Origin: Planctomycetota bacterium
Lineage (GTDB): Bacteria > Planctomycetota > Phycisphaerae > Phycisphaerales > UBA1924
Direction of reading: 5' to 3'
Assembly: GCA_022563015.1 (NCBI GenBank)
Contig: JADFOF010000002.1
Location: 1 to 48,453, forward strand
DNA length: 48,453 nt
Position 1 is the stretch's first letter. Each line of letters starts with the position of its first letter. Below, in pieces: positions 1 through 8,363 of the stretch. The notes beneath the pieces were generated by a model, which did no database searches, was not told the origin of the DNA, and saw only the letters and a program-made list of their open reading frames with translations. The position numbers were made by a program, and so were the translations under genes.

Positions 1-1056
1 GCGCCGAGCAAGGCGCGGTTCACGCTTCGACGCGGGGTGTCGTCGAGCGCGCTCGCGACGGCGTACGTTCAGCTCGCGGACCTGCTCGCGGCGGGCGTGC
101 CGCTCCTGCGTGCGCTCAAGCTGCTCGGGCGGAGCAAGTCCAGGCCCAGGCTGGCCTCCGCGTTTCGCGGGATTGCCGAGGCGATCGCCGAGGGTGAGGA
201 ACTCGCCGACGGCATGGCCGATCGCCCCGATGTGTTCCCCGCGGTGCACGTCGCGATGGTCCGGGCGGGCGAGCGAGGCGGATTCCTCGAAGAAGTGCTC
301 GCGAAACTGGGCGTCTTCGTCTCGCGCGAGGCGGAACTCAAGGGCAGAATCATCGGCAACATGATCTACCCGTGCGTGCTGGTCTGCGTCGGCTCGGTTG
401 TGCTGGGCATCATCTTCGGCTTCTTCGTGCCCATGTTCGAGAAGAACCTTGAACACATCGTGGAGATGCCGGCGATCAGCGAGCTGGTGTTCGGCGTGAG
501 CCGCCTGGTAAGACAGCACGGGCTGGTGGTGCTGATCGGAATCGCGGCCCTCGTCGCCACGTTCCTGTGGGCCCGCACGCAACCCGAGGTTCGACGCCGA
601 CTGACCGTGATCAGGACCCACGCGCCGCTGCTGGGCGCGATCGTGCGGGCGGTCGCGACCGCACGCTTCTGCCGGATGCTCGGCACGATGCTGACGAACG
701 GGATCCCCTTGCTGTCGGCGATGCAGATCGCGAAGGAGGCGGCGGGGAATGTCCTGATGGAAGAGTCGATCGACGCCGCGACCGAGTCCGTTCGAGCCGG
801 TGAGACGCTCGCCCAGCCCCTCGGCCAGAGCGGGCTGTTCTCGGAGGACGTGGTCGAGATGATCTCGGTCGCCGAATCGGCCAACAACCTCGGCAGCGTC
901 CTCGTCACGATTGCCGACACGATCGAACGACGGATCGATCGGCTTCTCGACACCGCGGTGCGGCTGATCGAACCAGCATTTATTGTGGTGATGGCCGTCA
1001 TGGTCGCGATCGTGGCGATCGGCCTCATCCTGCCGTTGACCCAGCTGTCCGCCTGA
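1..1056 (+). CDS. gspF: Type II secretion inner-membrane platform protein GspF (5' truncated by window edge)
   Basis: GspF is the polytopic inner-membrane platform of the type II secretion system; it links the cytoplasmic ATPase GspE to the pseudopilus. The frame is open from base 1, and the residues before the first possible start (GTG at 37) already fit the family, so the gene probably begins upstream and the 339-residue reading from 37 is only the C-terminal part. Two T2SSF repeats are visible. The first begins near AYVQLADLLAAGVPLLRALK and the second near RFCRMLGTMLTNGIPLLSAM. Hydrophobic segments follow the first repeat (about 360-440 and 520-570) and close the protein (about 985-1040). 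The usual gspE partner would lie upstream, outside the window. A 397-bp gap with its own promoter separates gspF from the pseudopilin operon. The family call is firm; the true start is unseen. Confidence 0.93.
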   Translation, partial: APSKARFTLRRGVSSSALATAYVQLADLLAAGVPLLRALKLLGRSKSRPRLASAFRGIAEAIAEGEELADGMADRPDVFPAVHVAMVRAGERGGFLEEVLAKLGVFVSREAELKGRIIGNMIYPCVLVCVGSVVLGIIFGFFVPMFEKNLEHIVEMPAISELVFGVSRLVRQHGLVVLIGIAALVATFLWARTQPEVRRRLTVIRTHAPLLGAIVRAVATARFCRMLGTMLTNGIPLLSAMQIAKEAAGNVLMEESIDAATESVRAGETLAQPLGQSGLFSEDVVEMISVAESANNLGSVLVTIADTIERRIDRLLDTAVRLIEPAFIVVMAVMVAIVAIGLILPLTQLSA

Positions 1057-1230
1057 GGGGCTCGCGAGCGGCTCCCGGCTCGATGATGCCCTCGGCCACG
1101 GTGCCCCGGCTTCCCGGTAGTTTCTCAGCGGGAGAACGAAAAACCCCGATTCGCGGACATTCTGGACCCCTGGCCGGTGTGCAGATAAGTCCTTGAAAAC
1201 CATGGAGTTCGCGGGAAGATGGGCCGGGAC

Positions 1231-1259
1231 TTGACAGCGGCCGCGCGCTAGGCTAGTTT
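1231..1259 (+). promoter_or_regulatory. Candidate sigma70-type promoter of the gspG-gspD operon
   Basis: A perfect TTGACA (-35) at 1231-1236 is followed by a 17-base spacer and TAGTTT (-10, three of six consensus bases) at 1254-1259. It points at gspG and sits in the only sizeable gap of the secretion locus. Transcription would start near 1266, giving a leader of about 190 nt. The call rests on sequence match only. Confidence 0.5.
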
Positions 1260-1262
1260 GGG

Positions 1263-1275
1263 CTAAGTAACTTAG
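1263..1275. promoter_or_regulatory. Perfect palindrome at the predicted transcription start (possible operator)
   Basis: CTAAGT-A-ACTTAG is a perfect 6-bp inverted repeat with a one-base centre. It begins four bases after the candidate -10 box, where a bound repressor would block initiation. It is AT-richer than its surroundings. No regulator gene is adjacent, so the operator role is inferred from position only. Confidence 0.35.
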
Positions 1276-1453
1276 GGCAGGCCTCGGAGATCTGTCGAGG
1301 TCGGCAACAAGACAGCGGATATGATCGGGTTGTGTATGGGTAGTGGTTGACCCATTCCCGAGAACGGTGAAACCTCGCCCTCGGAAGGCACAGCAGCCGC
1401 TCACCGCGGGCGGAGGGCACCCCGGTCGCCGATCCAGGAAAGGATGCTCACCG

Positions 1454-1948
1454 ATGAACCAGCGAATGTCTCAGGCACCGTCGCCGTCCCGACGGCGGGC
1501 GTTCACGCTGATCGAGGTCATGATCGTGCTCGCGATCATCGTCGCGATGGGCGGGATTGTCGCGGTCGCCCTCTTCCAGCGCCAGAAGCAGGCTGACGTC
1601 AGGATTACGAGGATCAGTCTCAAGAGCATCGAGTCGGCGATCGAGTTTTTTCGGATGGACTATCGACGCTTCCCGTTTGAGCAAGAGGGGCTGGCTGTTC
1701 TGTGGGACAAGGAGATGCTGGACCCCGACAGCGACGAATCGGTCTGGACCGCCTATCTCAAGAAAAAGCTGGACAAGGACGCCTGGGGCAGCGAGTGGGG
1801 TTATCGCGAGGAGAGCGAGTTGATCGAGGGCACGTACGACCTCTGGTCGAACGGCCCGGACGGGGAAGAGGGTACGGACGACGACATCATGCTTCGCGAG
1901 TCGGACGAGGAAGATGAATTCGGGTTCTCAGAGCCCGGCGGAGGCTGA
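1454..1948 (+). CDS. gspG: Major pseudopilin GspG
   Basis: GspG is the major subunit of the T2SS pseudopilus, a periplasmic piston-like fibre. The 164-residue product starts with a short basic leader, then RRRA|FTLIEVMIV with the conserved Glu at +5 and a long hydrophobic helix. The C-terminal half has the GspG-type ending DLWSNGPDGEEGTDDDI, an acidic loop that binds calcium in this family. The residue before the predicted cleavage is Ala, not the usual Gly. The ATG at 1454 is chosen because it has an AGGAAAGG ribosome-binding sequence about 10 bases upstream and gives a normal short leader; a start at 1343 would add 37 atypical residues. It is the first gene after the candidate promoter. Confidence 0.93.
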   Translation: MNQRMSQAPSPSRRRAFTLIEVMIVLAIIVAMGGIVAVALFQRQKQADVRITRISLKSIESAIEFFRMDYRRFPFEQEGLAVLWDKEMLDPDSDESVWTAYLKKKLDKDAWGSEWGYREESELIEGTYDLWSNGPDGEEGTDDDIMLRESDEEDEFGFSEPGGG

Positions 1949-1972
1949 GCCCAGCCGCGGGAAACCCATGCC

Positions 1973-2788
1973 ATGCGCAAGACGGCCCACATCGCGGCCG
2001 CACCCTCGGCCAACGACTGTCGCCGGGGATCCGCGCCGCGAACGGGTTTTACGATCGTGGAACTGATGATCGTGGTGACGCTCATGGTCGCGATCACGGG
2101 GATCGTCATGCCGTCCATGCTCGGTCGGCTCGCGGGCTCGATCGCGGACGCAGCGATCGGCCGGATCGAGGCGACCGCGATCCAGTGCCGGGCCCTGGCG
2201 CAGCAGGAGGGTCGCGCCCTCCGCCTGACCGCGCGGCCTCGCCCCGACGGTTCCGCCGGGATCTACATCGAAGCGATCGGGACACGAGCCTCGGGTCGGC
2301 ACAGCCTCGAGGACGTGCTCCCGGCGGACGGGCAGGAATCGCCCGATGAGTTCGAGCGGCGGACGGGCGATCCCCGCAGCACCTATCCCGCGTACGTGCT
2401 GCCCGATGGGTACGTTCTGACGCGCCAGCCGCCCCGTACTGATGATCGCGGGCTGTTCGCGGATCCGCAGCGTAAACTCGGCCGCGCCGGACGATCGAAC
2501 GACTTTGGGCCGCGGGATGATCAGCCGCCCGGCGCGCCGCGGAGCACCCCCGGCCAGCTCCGGTTGACGATCGCCGTGTTCCTCCCCGACGGGACCGCCC
2601 TTGCGGGGACGCCTTTGTACCTGATCGGAGAAGACGTGACGTTCACGATTGAGATCAATCGCTGGACGGGCGGCGTGCAGGCGAGGCGCGTGAGTGCCGA
2701 CGATGAGGGCGGGCTCGACGAGGACGGCTGGGATCAACAGGCGACCCAGAGCGAGCAGCCGATCGGCGCTCGGGGGAGCAGCCGATGA
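1973..2788 (+). CDS. gspH: Minor pseudopilin GspH
   Basis: This is a minor pseudopilin of the T2SS pseudopilus tip. The 271-residue product has a rather long basic leader ending PRTG|FTIVELMIVV, with Glu at +5, followed by the hydrophobic helix. The next part (SIADAAIGRIEATAIQCRALAQQEG) resembles the GspH/FimT helix that packs against the globular beta domain. It is longer than common GspH (about 170-200 residues); the C-terminal 90 residues are rich in Asp, Glu, Gly and Gln and look loosely structured. It starts 24 bases after gspG and its stop overlaps the gspI start (ATGA at 2785), pointing to coupled translation. Identity rests on the leader plus gene order. Confidence 0.85.
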   Translation: MRKTAHIAAAPSANDCRRGSAPRTGFTIVELMIVVTLMVAITGIVMPSMLGRLAGSIADAAIGRIEATAIQCRALAQQEGRALRLTARPRPDGSAGIYIEAIGTRASGRHSLEDVLPADGQESPDEFERRTGDPRSTYPAYVLPDGYVLTRQPPRTDDRGLFADPQRKLGRAGRSNDFGPRDDQPPGAPRSTPGQLRLTIAVFLPDGTALAGTPLYLIGEDVTFTIEINRWTGGVQARRVSADDEGGLDEDGWDQQATQSEQPIGARGSSR

Positions 2789-3363
2789 GCCCGCGCACAC
2801 GCACCACCCGGCGGGGCGGGATCCTGCTCGAGGTGATGCTTGCGCTGGCGCTATTGGTCATGGGATCGATGGCGATCCTGAGCGCAATGTCGCAGAGCAT
2901 CCACAGTCTCGAAGCCACGCGGTTGAAGCAGCAGGCGGCGGATCTGGCGCGTTCGGCGATGGCCAGGATCGAGGCCGGCATCGCAACGCCGGAAACATTG
3001 CAAGGGCCCGTGCCCGCGTGGGAATCCGACCCGGAATCGGGCGCGGATGAACTGAACGACGGCGCTCTTCCCGACGAGTTCGGGCTGGCGGCCACGGTCG
3101 GATGGGGCGAGGACTCCGGGTGGGAGCTGGAGATCGACACCAGCCCCAGCCCGTTCGCGGGGCTCGCGATCGTGCGCGTTCGGGCGCTGCGGCGAGCGTC
3201 GGCTGACTCCGATCGGATCATGGGGCAGTACACGCTCGAGCAGCTCGTCCGCTTGGGAACGCTCGAAACGGACGAAGCGGGTGCAGAGGACGAACTGATG
3301 GAGGAGGCGCGCCGGGGCATCGCCCAAGAGCGCCGCCGCACAGGCCCGGGGGGCGGGCCATGA
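2785..3363 (+). CDS. gspI: Minor pseudopilin GspI
   Basis: GspI is a minor pseudopilin that nucleates the pseudopilus tip with GspJ and GspK. The 192-residue product carries a basic leader, RRG|GILLEVMLALALLVMG, with Glu at +5 and Gly rather than Met or Phe at +1. The helix then runs into AADLARSAMARIEAG, a typical GspI continuation. The size is somewhat above the usual 120-130 residues because of an acidic C-terminal part. It overlaps gspH upstream and gspJ downstream by ATGA, so the tip complex is probably made in fixed ratio. The assignment is supported by the order G-H-I-J-K. Confidence 0.87.
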   Translation: MSPRTRTTRRGGILLEVMLALALLVMGSMAILSAMSQSIHSLEATRLKQQAADLARSAMARIEAGIATPETLQGPVPAWESDPESGADELNDGALPDEFGLAATVGWGEDSGWELEIDTSPSPFAGLAIVRVRALRRASADSDRIMGQYTLEQLVRLGTLETDEAGAEDELMEEARRGIAQERRRTGPGGGP

Positions 3364-4118
3364 GGCGATCGAGAGGATTCACCCTGCTCGAGATCATGCT
3401 CGCCATCGCGCTCCTGATGGCGCTGTCATCGACGCTGTTCTCGTTCATGCTGAATCTGATGAGCGGTCGAGATCGCCTGATCGAGGCGTCGCGCGACGGC
3501 CGGGCCGGCAGCAGCCTCATCGAGCGGCTGGAGAACGACATTCTCGGTGCCATCGCCGGGGACGCGACGGTCGGGGCGGGGATCGACGGCCAGGAGCACA
3601 GGCTCACGCTCCTGACGCGTTCGGTCAACGTGCCCAGCGGGCCGGAAGAGCTCGACTGGGCATTGGGCGATCTGCTGTCGGCGCGGTATGTGTTCGATGA
3701 GGCGGCGTCGGAGGTGCGCACGGTCCGGCGGGCGATCGTGCCCGGCGGGTCGGTCTCGGAGGCTGACGACGAAGTGATCTCCAGTCGCGTGCGTCGGCTG
3801 CGGTTTCGCTATCACGACGGGCAGATGTGGCGGAGTTCGTACAACTCGCTGCAACGCAACGGCCTGCCGGTCGCGATCGAGGTGGCGATCTGGTTCGGCG
3901 ACCCGCCTTCGCGCCCCGCGCTCGGGTCGGATTTGCCTGAAGACGCCGGCGACAACACGCCGTTGCAGTTCGGCGATGACTTCCCGGAACAGCCGGCTTC
4001 TGACGCGGGTCGGTCTGTCGAAGGCGACGAGGGCCCGCAGACGTTCGGCGAGCCCGATCGCCTGCGCGTGATGGTGGTTCCTGACGGGCCGGTGGCGGCG
4101 TGGAAGGGGGGGCGATGA
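3360..4118 (+). CDS. gspJ: Minor pseudopilin GspJ
   Basis: GspJ is a minor pseudopilin of the tip complex. The 252-residue product begins RRSRG|FTLLEIMLAIALLMALSS, a textbook prepilin leader with Gly at -1 and Glu at +5. The globular part contains VRRLRFRYHDGQMW, the beta-strand pattern found near the end of GspJ proteins. An acidic, proline-rich segment follows and the protein ends with a short beta segment, so it is slightly longer than the usual 200 residues. Translation appears coupled on both sides by ATGA overlaps (3360 with gspI, 4115 with gspK). Confidence 0.9.
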   Translation: MRRSRGFTLLEIMLAIALLMALSSTLFSFMLNLMSGRDRLIEASRDGRAGSSLIERLENDILGAIAGDATVGAGIDGQEHRLTLLTRSVNVPSGPEELDWALGDLLSARYVFDEAASEVRTVRRAIVPGGSVSEADDEVISSRVRRLRFRYHDGQMWRSSYNSLQRNGLPVAIEVAIWFGDPPSRPALGSDLPEDAGDNTPLQFGDDFPEQPASDAGRSVEGDEGPQTFGEPDRLRVMVVPDGPVAAWKGGR

Positions 4119-5767
4119 CCGCACTGTGCGCCAAGGCCTCTGGACGCGGCGTCGTGCTGATGGCTGTGCTGGTGGTGCTGACCATCGGCGCGCTCGTCGG
4201 CACGACGGTGCTCGCGATGACCTCGGCCGAGCGCGCGACGGCGGAGACATCGCTGCGGCGCACGCAGGCGCGGGCGCTGGTGTGGTCGGGCGTGCAGGCG
4301 GTGATGGCCGAGCTGGCCACACAGCGCGAGGACATCCTCCAAGGCCGCGACCCGCACGTCACCGAGGAATGGACTGTTTTCGAGCGTCAGGACGGCACGC
4401 GCGGCGTGTTTCGACTCATCCCGATCGGCGCCGATGGGCTCCCGATCGTGAGCGAGTCGGCCAAGCTTGACGTGAACCATGCCACGGCGGAGATGCTCGA
4501 GGCCCTGCCGATGATCGATCGAACGCTCGCCGACGCGATCGTGCAGGCCCGCGAGCAACGCCTGTTCAGGAGTGTCGAGGAGCTGATCGCCGTGGACGGG
4601 ATCGACGCGGACCTGCTCTACGGGCAGCCCGGCGCGTTCGCCGGCGAGGACGCGTTGATGCAGGGTGGCGACCGACCGGCGCTGACGGAAGTGCTCACGG
4701 TGTTCAGCTTCGATCCCAATATCCAGGCCGGGATCGGGCGCGAGGGGTACCGCCACCGGGGCGACCTGCGGATCAACCTCAACACGCCGTGGTCCGAGCG
4801 CCTCGGCAGGGCGATCGCGCGTCGCTACGACGACAACGTGGCGAACGTCGTGAAGGGGTTGAAGGAGCGCGGGGTCGAGTTCGAGTCCAAAGCCACGCTG
4901 GTCGAGGTGCTGAGCGACTTCAACGTTCCACCCAGGGACTGGGCCGAGGTGTTCGACGTGTTCACGGTATCGTCCGATCCGTACCTGCTCGGTCGGGTGG
5001 ACGTGACGCGGGCGTCGCAGATGGTGCTGGCGTGTTTGCCGGGGTTCGACGACGCGATCGCCCGGAGCGCGGTCGAGATGCGAGACGGGCTTGACGCCGA
5101 GTCGCTCAAGAGCCCGACCTGGCTCGCGGCTGAGGAGGTGCTGACGGCGGTCCAGTACGCCCAGTGTGCCGACACCGTGACCACCCGGTCGATGCAGTGG
5201 CGTGTGCGGATCGAAGCAGGGCTGCTCCGCGACGACGCGCAGATCAACTGGAGCGGGGGTGATCGGGGCAACCCGGCCGAGGCGGACTTTGAGTCGCTCG
5301 CGTATCTCTACCAGGAGGACGCCGGCCTGATGGACCGGGTGGTGGTGGAGGCGGTGATCGACATCTCGTCGGCCCGGCCGCGCGTCGCGTACCTGCGCGA
5401 CCTCACCCTGATGAGCGTCGGGTGGGCGATCCGCGACGAGATCGTGGAGGCGCAACTCTGGGAGCAGCAGCCCGACGACCGAACCGCCCGGGACGACACG
5501 CCGGACGAGGGGCTCGGATCCGCCCAAGACCCCGCGGAATTGACCATCGGCGGTTCGATCCAGCGCGGGGCACGTCCCGGGTCAGACTCCGGGGTCGGAC
5601 AGCGATCGATGCGCGCGGGCAATGGGCCGGAACGAAAGGTTGGCGCGGCCCCGGGGGTCTCGGCCGACGAGAACGAAGATGCGACAGGTCGGGAGCAGGA
5701 CATGCCCGAAGCCGGGCCCGATCGAAGATTGGGCCGCTGGACCACTGGCCAGGGAGTCGGCCGATGA
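4115..5767 (+). CDS. gspK: Minor pseudopilin GspK, enlarged
   Basis: GspK is the large minor pseudopilin capping the T2SS pseudopilus. The 550-residue product has a leader GRG|VVLMAVLVVLTIGALVG without Glu at +5, as expected for GspK. A helix-hairpin-helix-like segment characteristic of the family follows (KLDVNHATAEMLEALPMIDR). Typical GspK has about 320 residues. Here the middle is extended and the last 100 or so residues are polar, low-complexity and probably disordered. The ATG at 4115 is preferred over an in-frame GTG at 4100 because it forms an ATGA overlap with the gspJ stop. The stop overlaps the gspL start at 5764 in the same way. Confidence 0.88.
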   Translation: MTALCAKASGRGVVLMAVLVVLTIGALVGTTVLAMTSAERATAETSLRRTQARALVWSGVQAVMAELATQREDILQGRDPHVTEEWTVFERQDGTRGVFRLIPIGADGLPIVSESAKLDVNHATAEMLEALPMIDRTLADAIVQAREQRLFRSVEELIAVDGIDADLLYGQPGAFAGEDALMQGGDRPALTEVLTVFSFDPNIQAGIGREGYRHRGDLRINLNTPWSERLGRAIARRYDDNVANVVKGLKERGVEFESKATLVEVLSDFNVPPRDWAEVFDVFTVSSDPYLLGRVDVTRASQMVLACLPGFDDAIARSAVEMRDGLDAESLKSPTWLAAEEVLTAVQYAQCADTVTTRSMQWRVRIEAGLLRDDAQINWSGGDRGNPAEADFESLAYLYQEDAGLMDRVVVEAVIDISSARPRVAYLRDLTLMSVGWAIRDEIVEAQLWEQQPDDRTARDDTPDEGLGSAQDPAELTIGGSIQRGARPGSDSGVGQRSMRAGNGPERKVGAAPGVSADENEDATGREQDMPEAGPDRRLGRWTTGQGVGR

Positions 5768-7353
5768 TCGGTAAAAAGGTACAATTCGCGCTCGAGATCG
5801 ACCGCGATCGCATCTGCGCGGTCCACGCGGATGTGCAGCGGCATCGGGTTGCGGTGCGGGCCTGGTGCTGCGCGGATCGGCCCGACGAGATCGACCCGTC
5901 GAACGCGGAGGCGGTGGGGGGCTGGGTCGCCCGCGAGCTTGCTCGATCGGGTATGCCCAGGAGCGGGGCCGTGATCGTCGTCCAGCGGGCGGAGGTCGTC
6001 CTCAAGAGGTTCATTCTGACCGTCGACGAGCAGTGGCGAGACGAGGATCTGGTCTCGATGGTTCGGCTGCAGATCTCGCGCCAGATCCCGGTGCCGATGG
6101 AGGGCACGGCGGTGGACTTCGTCCAGTTGCCCCAGAGCGTCTCGCCCACCGCGCCCGGTGCGGACGAGCAGCAGGGGCGTGTCGTGCGCGTGCTCGCCGG
6201 CGCGCTGCCGGGAGATCGGCTGAACTGGATCCGGGAGACGGCCAAGCGTGGTGGGCTCGGCGTCAGCCGCATCGGCCTGCGGGCGTCCGGTGCCGCAGCG
6301 GTCTTCGCCGAAACCTCCATCGCCCATGACGGGCCCATCCTCGGGGTCGCGCCCGGAGCGGCCTCGACCGAGTGCGTCATCGTCGAGAACGGTCGCCTGC
6401 TCTTCGCACGCGCTGTCGATCTGCCACTCCCTGACGACGCGGACATGCTCCCCGACTATGCCCAGCAGGTCGCGGTCGAGGCGAAGCGGACGTGGATGGC
6501 CTATCGCGCCAACCCGGATTCATCCGAGGTTCACGCGGTGTCGGTGCTGGGGCATGGCCCGGTTGCGCACGACATCGGGCGGGTCTGCGCGGCGGAGCTC
6601 GAGATGCCGTACGAGCGTCTGCGGCTGTCGGCGGCGATCGAGTTTCCGCCGGAGATGACCGACTGGGAGCGCAGCGTGGCGCTGCCGTTGATCGGCCTCA
6701 TGGCCGAGTCGGTCTTCACCGAAACTACACTGGACTTCCTGCATCCACGCCACGCGCCGGACCGGGCGGCGACACGCCGGCAGCGTGCGCTGCTGGGGGT
6801 GCTCGCGGCCGTGCTTGTGTTCGGGTCATTCGGCGCGTTCGGCTGGCTGCGCCTCGGGGATCTCGAGGATCGGCAGCAGAATCTGGAAGATACTCTCGGC
6901 CGGGCGCGCGTGAGCCACGCGAAGTTTGTCGTCGAGTCGGCGCGGCTGAGCCATCTCGAGCACTGGATCCAGCCGAGCGTCGACTGGGTCGCCCACCTCG
7001 CGTGGTTGAGCGATCACCTGCCCAGCACGCAGGAGGCGCGATTGGACGGCTTCGGCGGCGTGATGGACGGCGAGGTGGTGTTCACCTTGCCGCGCGGTGT
7101 GCGCGATATCACCAGCGGCCGGTGGTCGTCCAGCCAGAGCGTCGAGATCTCGCTGGGCGGGCCCGCCGTCAGCCGCGACATCGCCGACCAGTTCCGCGAG
7201 AGGCTGCTCGGGTCAAACGTGTACCGGGTCGACACGCGCGGGGCCGACGTGGCGGATTCATTCCAGCTTCTCTTGCACACCTCGCTTGGTTCACCGGCCG
7301 ACGCTGTGGTTCCCGCGGATGATCCCGACGCAGGACCGGAGGGCGAAGGATGA
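5764..7353 (+). CDS. gspL: GspL/PilM-type T2SS assembly-platform protein
   Basis: GspL is a bitopic inner-membrane protein that recruits the secretion ATPase through a cytoplasmic actin-like domain. The 529-residue product has an N-terminal region of about 330 residues with the PilM/GspL pattern (KKVQFALEIDRDRICAVHAD at the start, then VILKRF-like and SRQIPVP segments). One transmembrane helix lies near residues 338-360 (LLGVLAAVLVFGSFGAFGW). A predicted coiled coil and a periplasmic domain follow. The start at 5764 is chosen for its ATGA overlap with gspK; the same frame stays open upstream to 5422 but only as a shadow of gspK. It overlaps the next gene by ATGA at 7350. GspL is usually about 400 residues, so this one is large. 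Confidence 0.83.
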   Translation: MIGKKVQFALEIDRDRICAVHADVQRHRVAVRAWCCADRPDEIDPSNAEAVGGWVARELARSGMPRSGAVIVVQRAEVVLKRFILTVDEQWRDEDLVSMVRLQISRQIPVPMEGTAVDFVQLPQSVSPTAPGADEQQGRVVRVLAGALPGDRLNWIRETAKRGGLGVSRIGLRASGAAAVFAETSIAHDGPILGVAPGAASTECVIVENGRLLFARAVDLPLPDDADMLPDYAQQVAVEAKRTWMAYRANPDSSEVHAVSVLGHGPVAHDIGRVCAAELEMPYERLRLSAAIEFPPEMTDWERSVALPLIGLMAESVFTETTLDFLHPRHAPDRAATRRQRALLGVLAAVLVFGSFGAFGWLRLGDLEDRQQNLEDTLGRARVSHAKFVVESARLSHLEHWIQPSVDWVAHLAWLSDHLPSTQEARLDGFGGVMDGEVVFTLPRGVRDITSGRWSSSQSVEISLGGPAVSRDIADQFRERLLGSNVYRVDTRGADVADSFQLLLHTSLGSPADAVVPADDPDAGPEGEG

Positions 7354-8315
7354 AGTTCGCCGGCAAGCACATCGCGATGAGCGTCGGCGCGCTGCTGGGC
7401 GTGATCGCAGTCCAACGCGCGTACAGCGTGCTGTACGCCTCGCCTCGCGATGCGCTCAACACGAAGATCAGCAGGCAGCAGGAGGAGCTGAATCGGTATG
7501 TCGGTGACGCGGCCGCAAGGGATGAACTCACCGGCAGGCGCAGCGAATTCATCGCAACCACACTCGGCGGCCAGGTCGACGAAGTGCAGCACGAGTTCCG
7601 AACGCGACTGACCGAAATCGCCAGGACGAGCGGTCTGATCGAGGAAGAGATCAAGGTGAGCAGCGGGAATCCGAGGTTCCCAGCCAATCCGGCGGCTCGA
7701 AGAGCGACGAAGTCATGGCGGGACCTCTTCCGCGCCGATCCGGATTTTGCGGTGATGGAGGGGCAGGTTCGCGGCGTGGGCACGCTCGATGACGTGCTGC
7801 GCACGGTGGCAACCATCCAGGCGCAGTCGTGGGCGCACCGTGTGGACTCGATCTCGCTGCGACCGTCGGCCGACGCCGAGACGTTCGAGCTGCGCGTGGG
7901 TGTGCGGACGGTGTTCCTGCCGGGCGAGAATCCCGAGACACTTCCGCCGGTGGAGGAACTCCCGATCAACGGGGAGATGGCCTGGGCGGGCATCGTGGCC
8001 AAGAATGTGTTTCGAGAGCCCAAGCCGACGGAGGCGGTCGTTGTGGCCCCGCCAACGCCCGAGACTCCGGTCGGCAAGCCGTCCCCGCCCTATCACGAAT
8101 GGCGTATGGTCGGCGTGTGGGACGGCGCGAATACGCTGGGTGTCATTCTTGTCAACACGCGCACCAAGGTTTCCCGGCTGCTCGTGCCCGGGGACCGTGT
8201 GCTGGGAGCGAAGCTGATTTCGGCGGCCGGTGAGCGGGCCCAGTTCGAGGTTGAAGGCACGCGCTACGAGCTGCTGCAGAAGCAGACGCTGGCCGAGTGG
8301 AGAGAACTGCACTAG
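7350..8315 (+). CDS. GspM/PilO-like protein with a C-terminal GspC/PilP-like domain
   Basis: The 321-residue product occupies the gspM position and appears to combine two T2SS functions. Residues 1-200 give a short N-terminus, one transmembrane helix (IAMSVGALLGVIAVQRAY), a coiled-coil stretch and a GspM/PilO-like periplasmic part. Residues about 205-321 begin with GEMAWAGIVAKNVFREPKP and continue with the pattern WRMVGVWDG-(x)-GVILVN-(x)-VSRLLVPGDRV-(x)-YELLQKQ. That pattern resembles the homology region of GspC and PilP, the part that contacts the secretin N0 domain. No separate gspC is present before gspD. It is followed after 48 bases by the giant gspD. The fusion reading is an inference from sequence pattern; a plain GspM-like protein with a divergent tail is the alternative. 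Confidence 0.65.
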   Translation: MKFAGKHIAMSVGALLGVIAVQRAYSVLYASPRDALNTKISRQQEELNRYVGDAAARDELTGRRSEFIATTLGGQVDEVQHEFRTRLTEIARTSGLIEEEIKVSSGNPRFPANPAARRATKSWRDLFRADPDFAVMEGQVRGVGTLDDVLRTVATIQAQSWAHRVDSISLRPSADAETFELRVGVRTVFLPGENPETLPPVEELPINGEMAWAGIVAKNVFREPKPTEAVVVAPPTPETPVGKPSPPYHEWRMVGVWDGANTLGVILVNTRTKVSRLLVPGDRVLGAKLISAAGERAQFEVEGTRYELLQKQTLAEWRELH

Positions 8316-8363
8316 AACAATCGCGCGGCCCGGCCGCGCCTTACGGAGTCAGGGAGCCCGGCA

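Larger units (their letters stand above)
1057..1453 (+). other. Non-coding gap between gspF and gspG
   Basis: No credible gene is seen in these 397 bases. The open frame starting at 1343 is an N-terminal extension of gspG in low-complexity, arginine/proline-rich translation and is not needed. The gap holds a sigma70-like promoter (1231-1259), a perfect short palindrome just downstream (1263-1275), and then a leader of about 190 nt before gspG. No clear intrinsic terminator for gspF is visible, so some read-through from gspF is possible. Confidence 0.6.

Noticed and set aside
5422-5763. 114-codon upstream extension of the gspL frame
   Set aside because: Arg/Gly-rich shadow translation of gspK; the ATG at 5764 forms the ATGA overlap and matches the family start.
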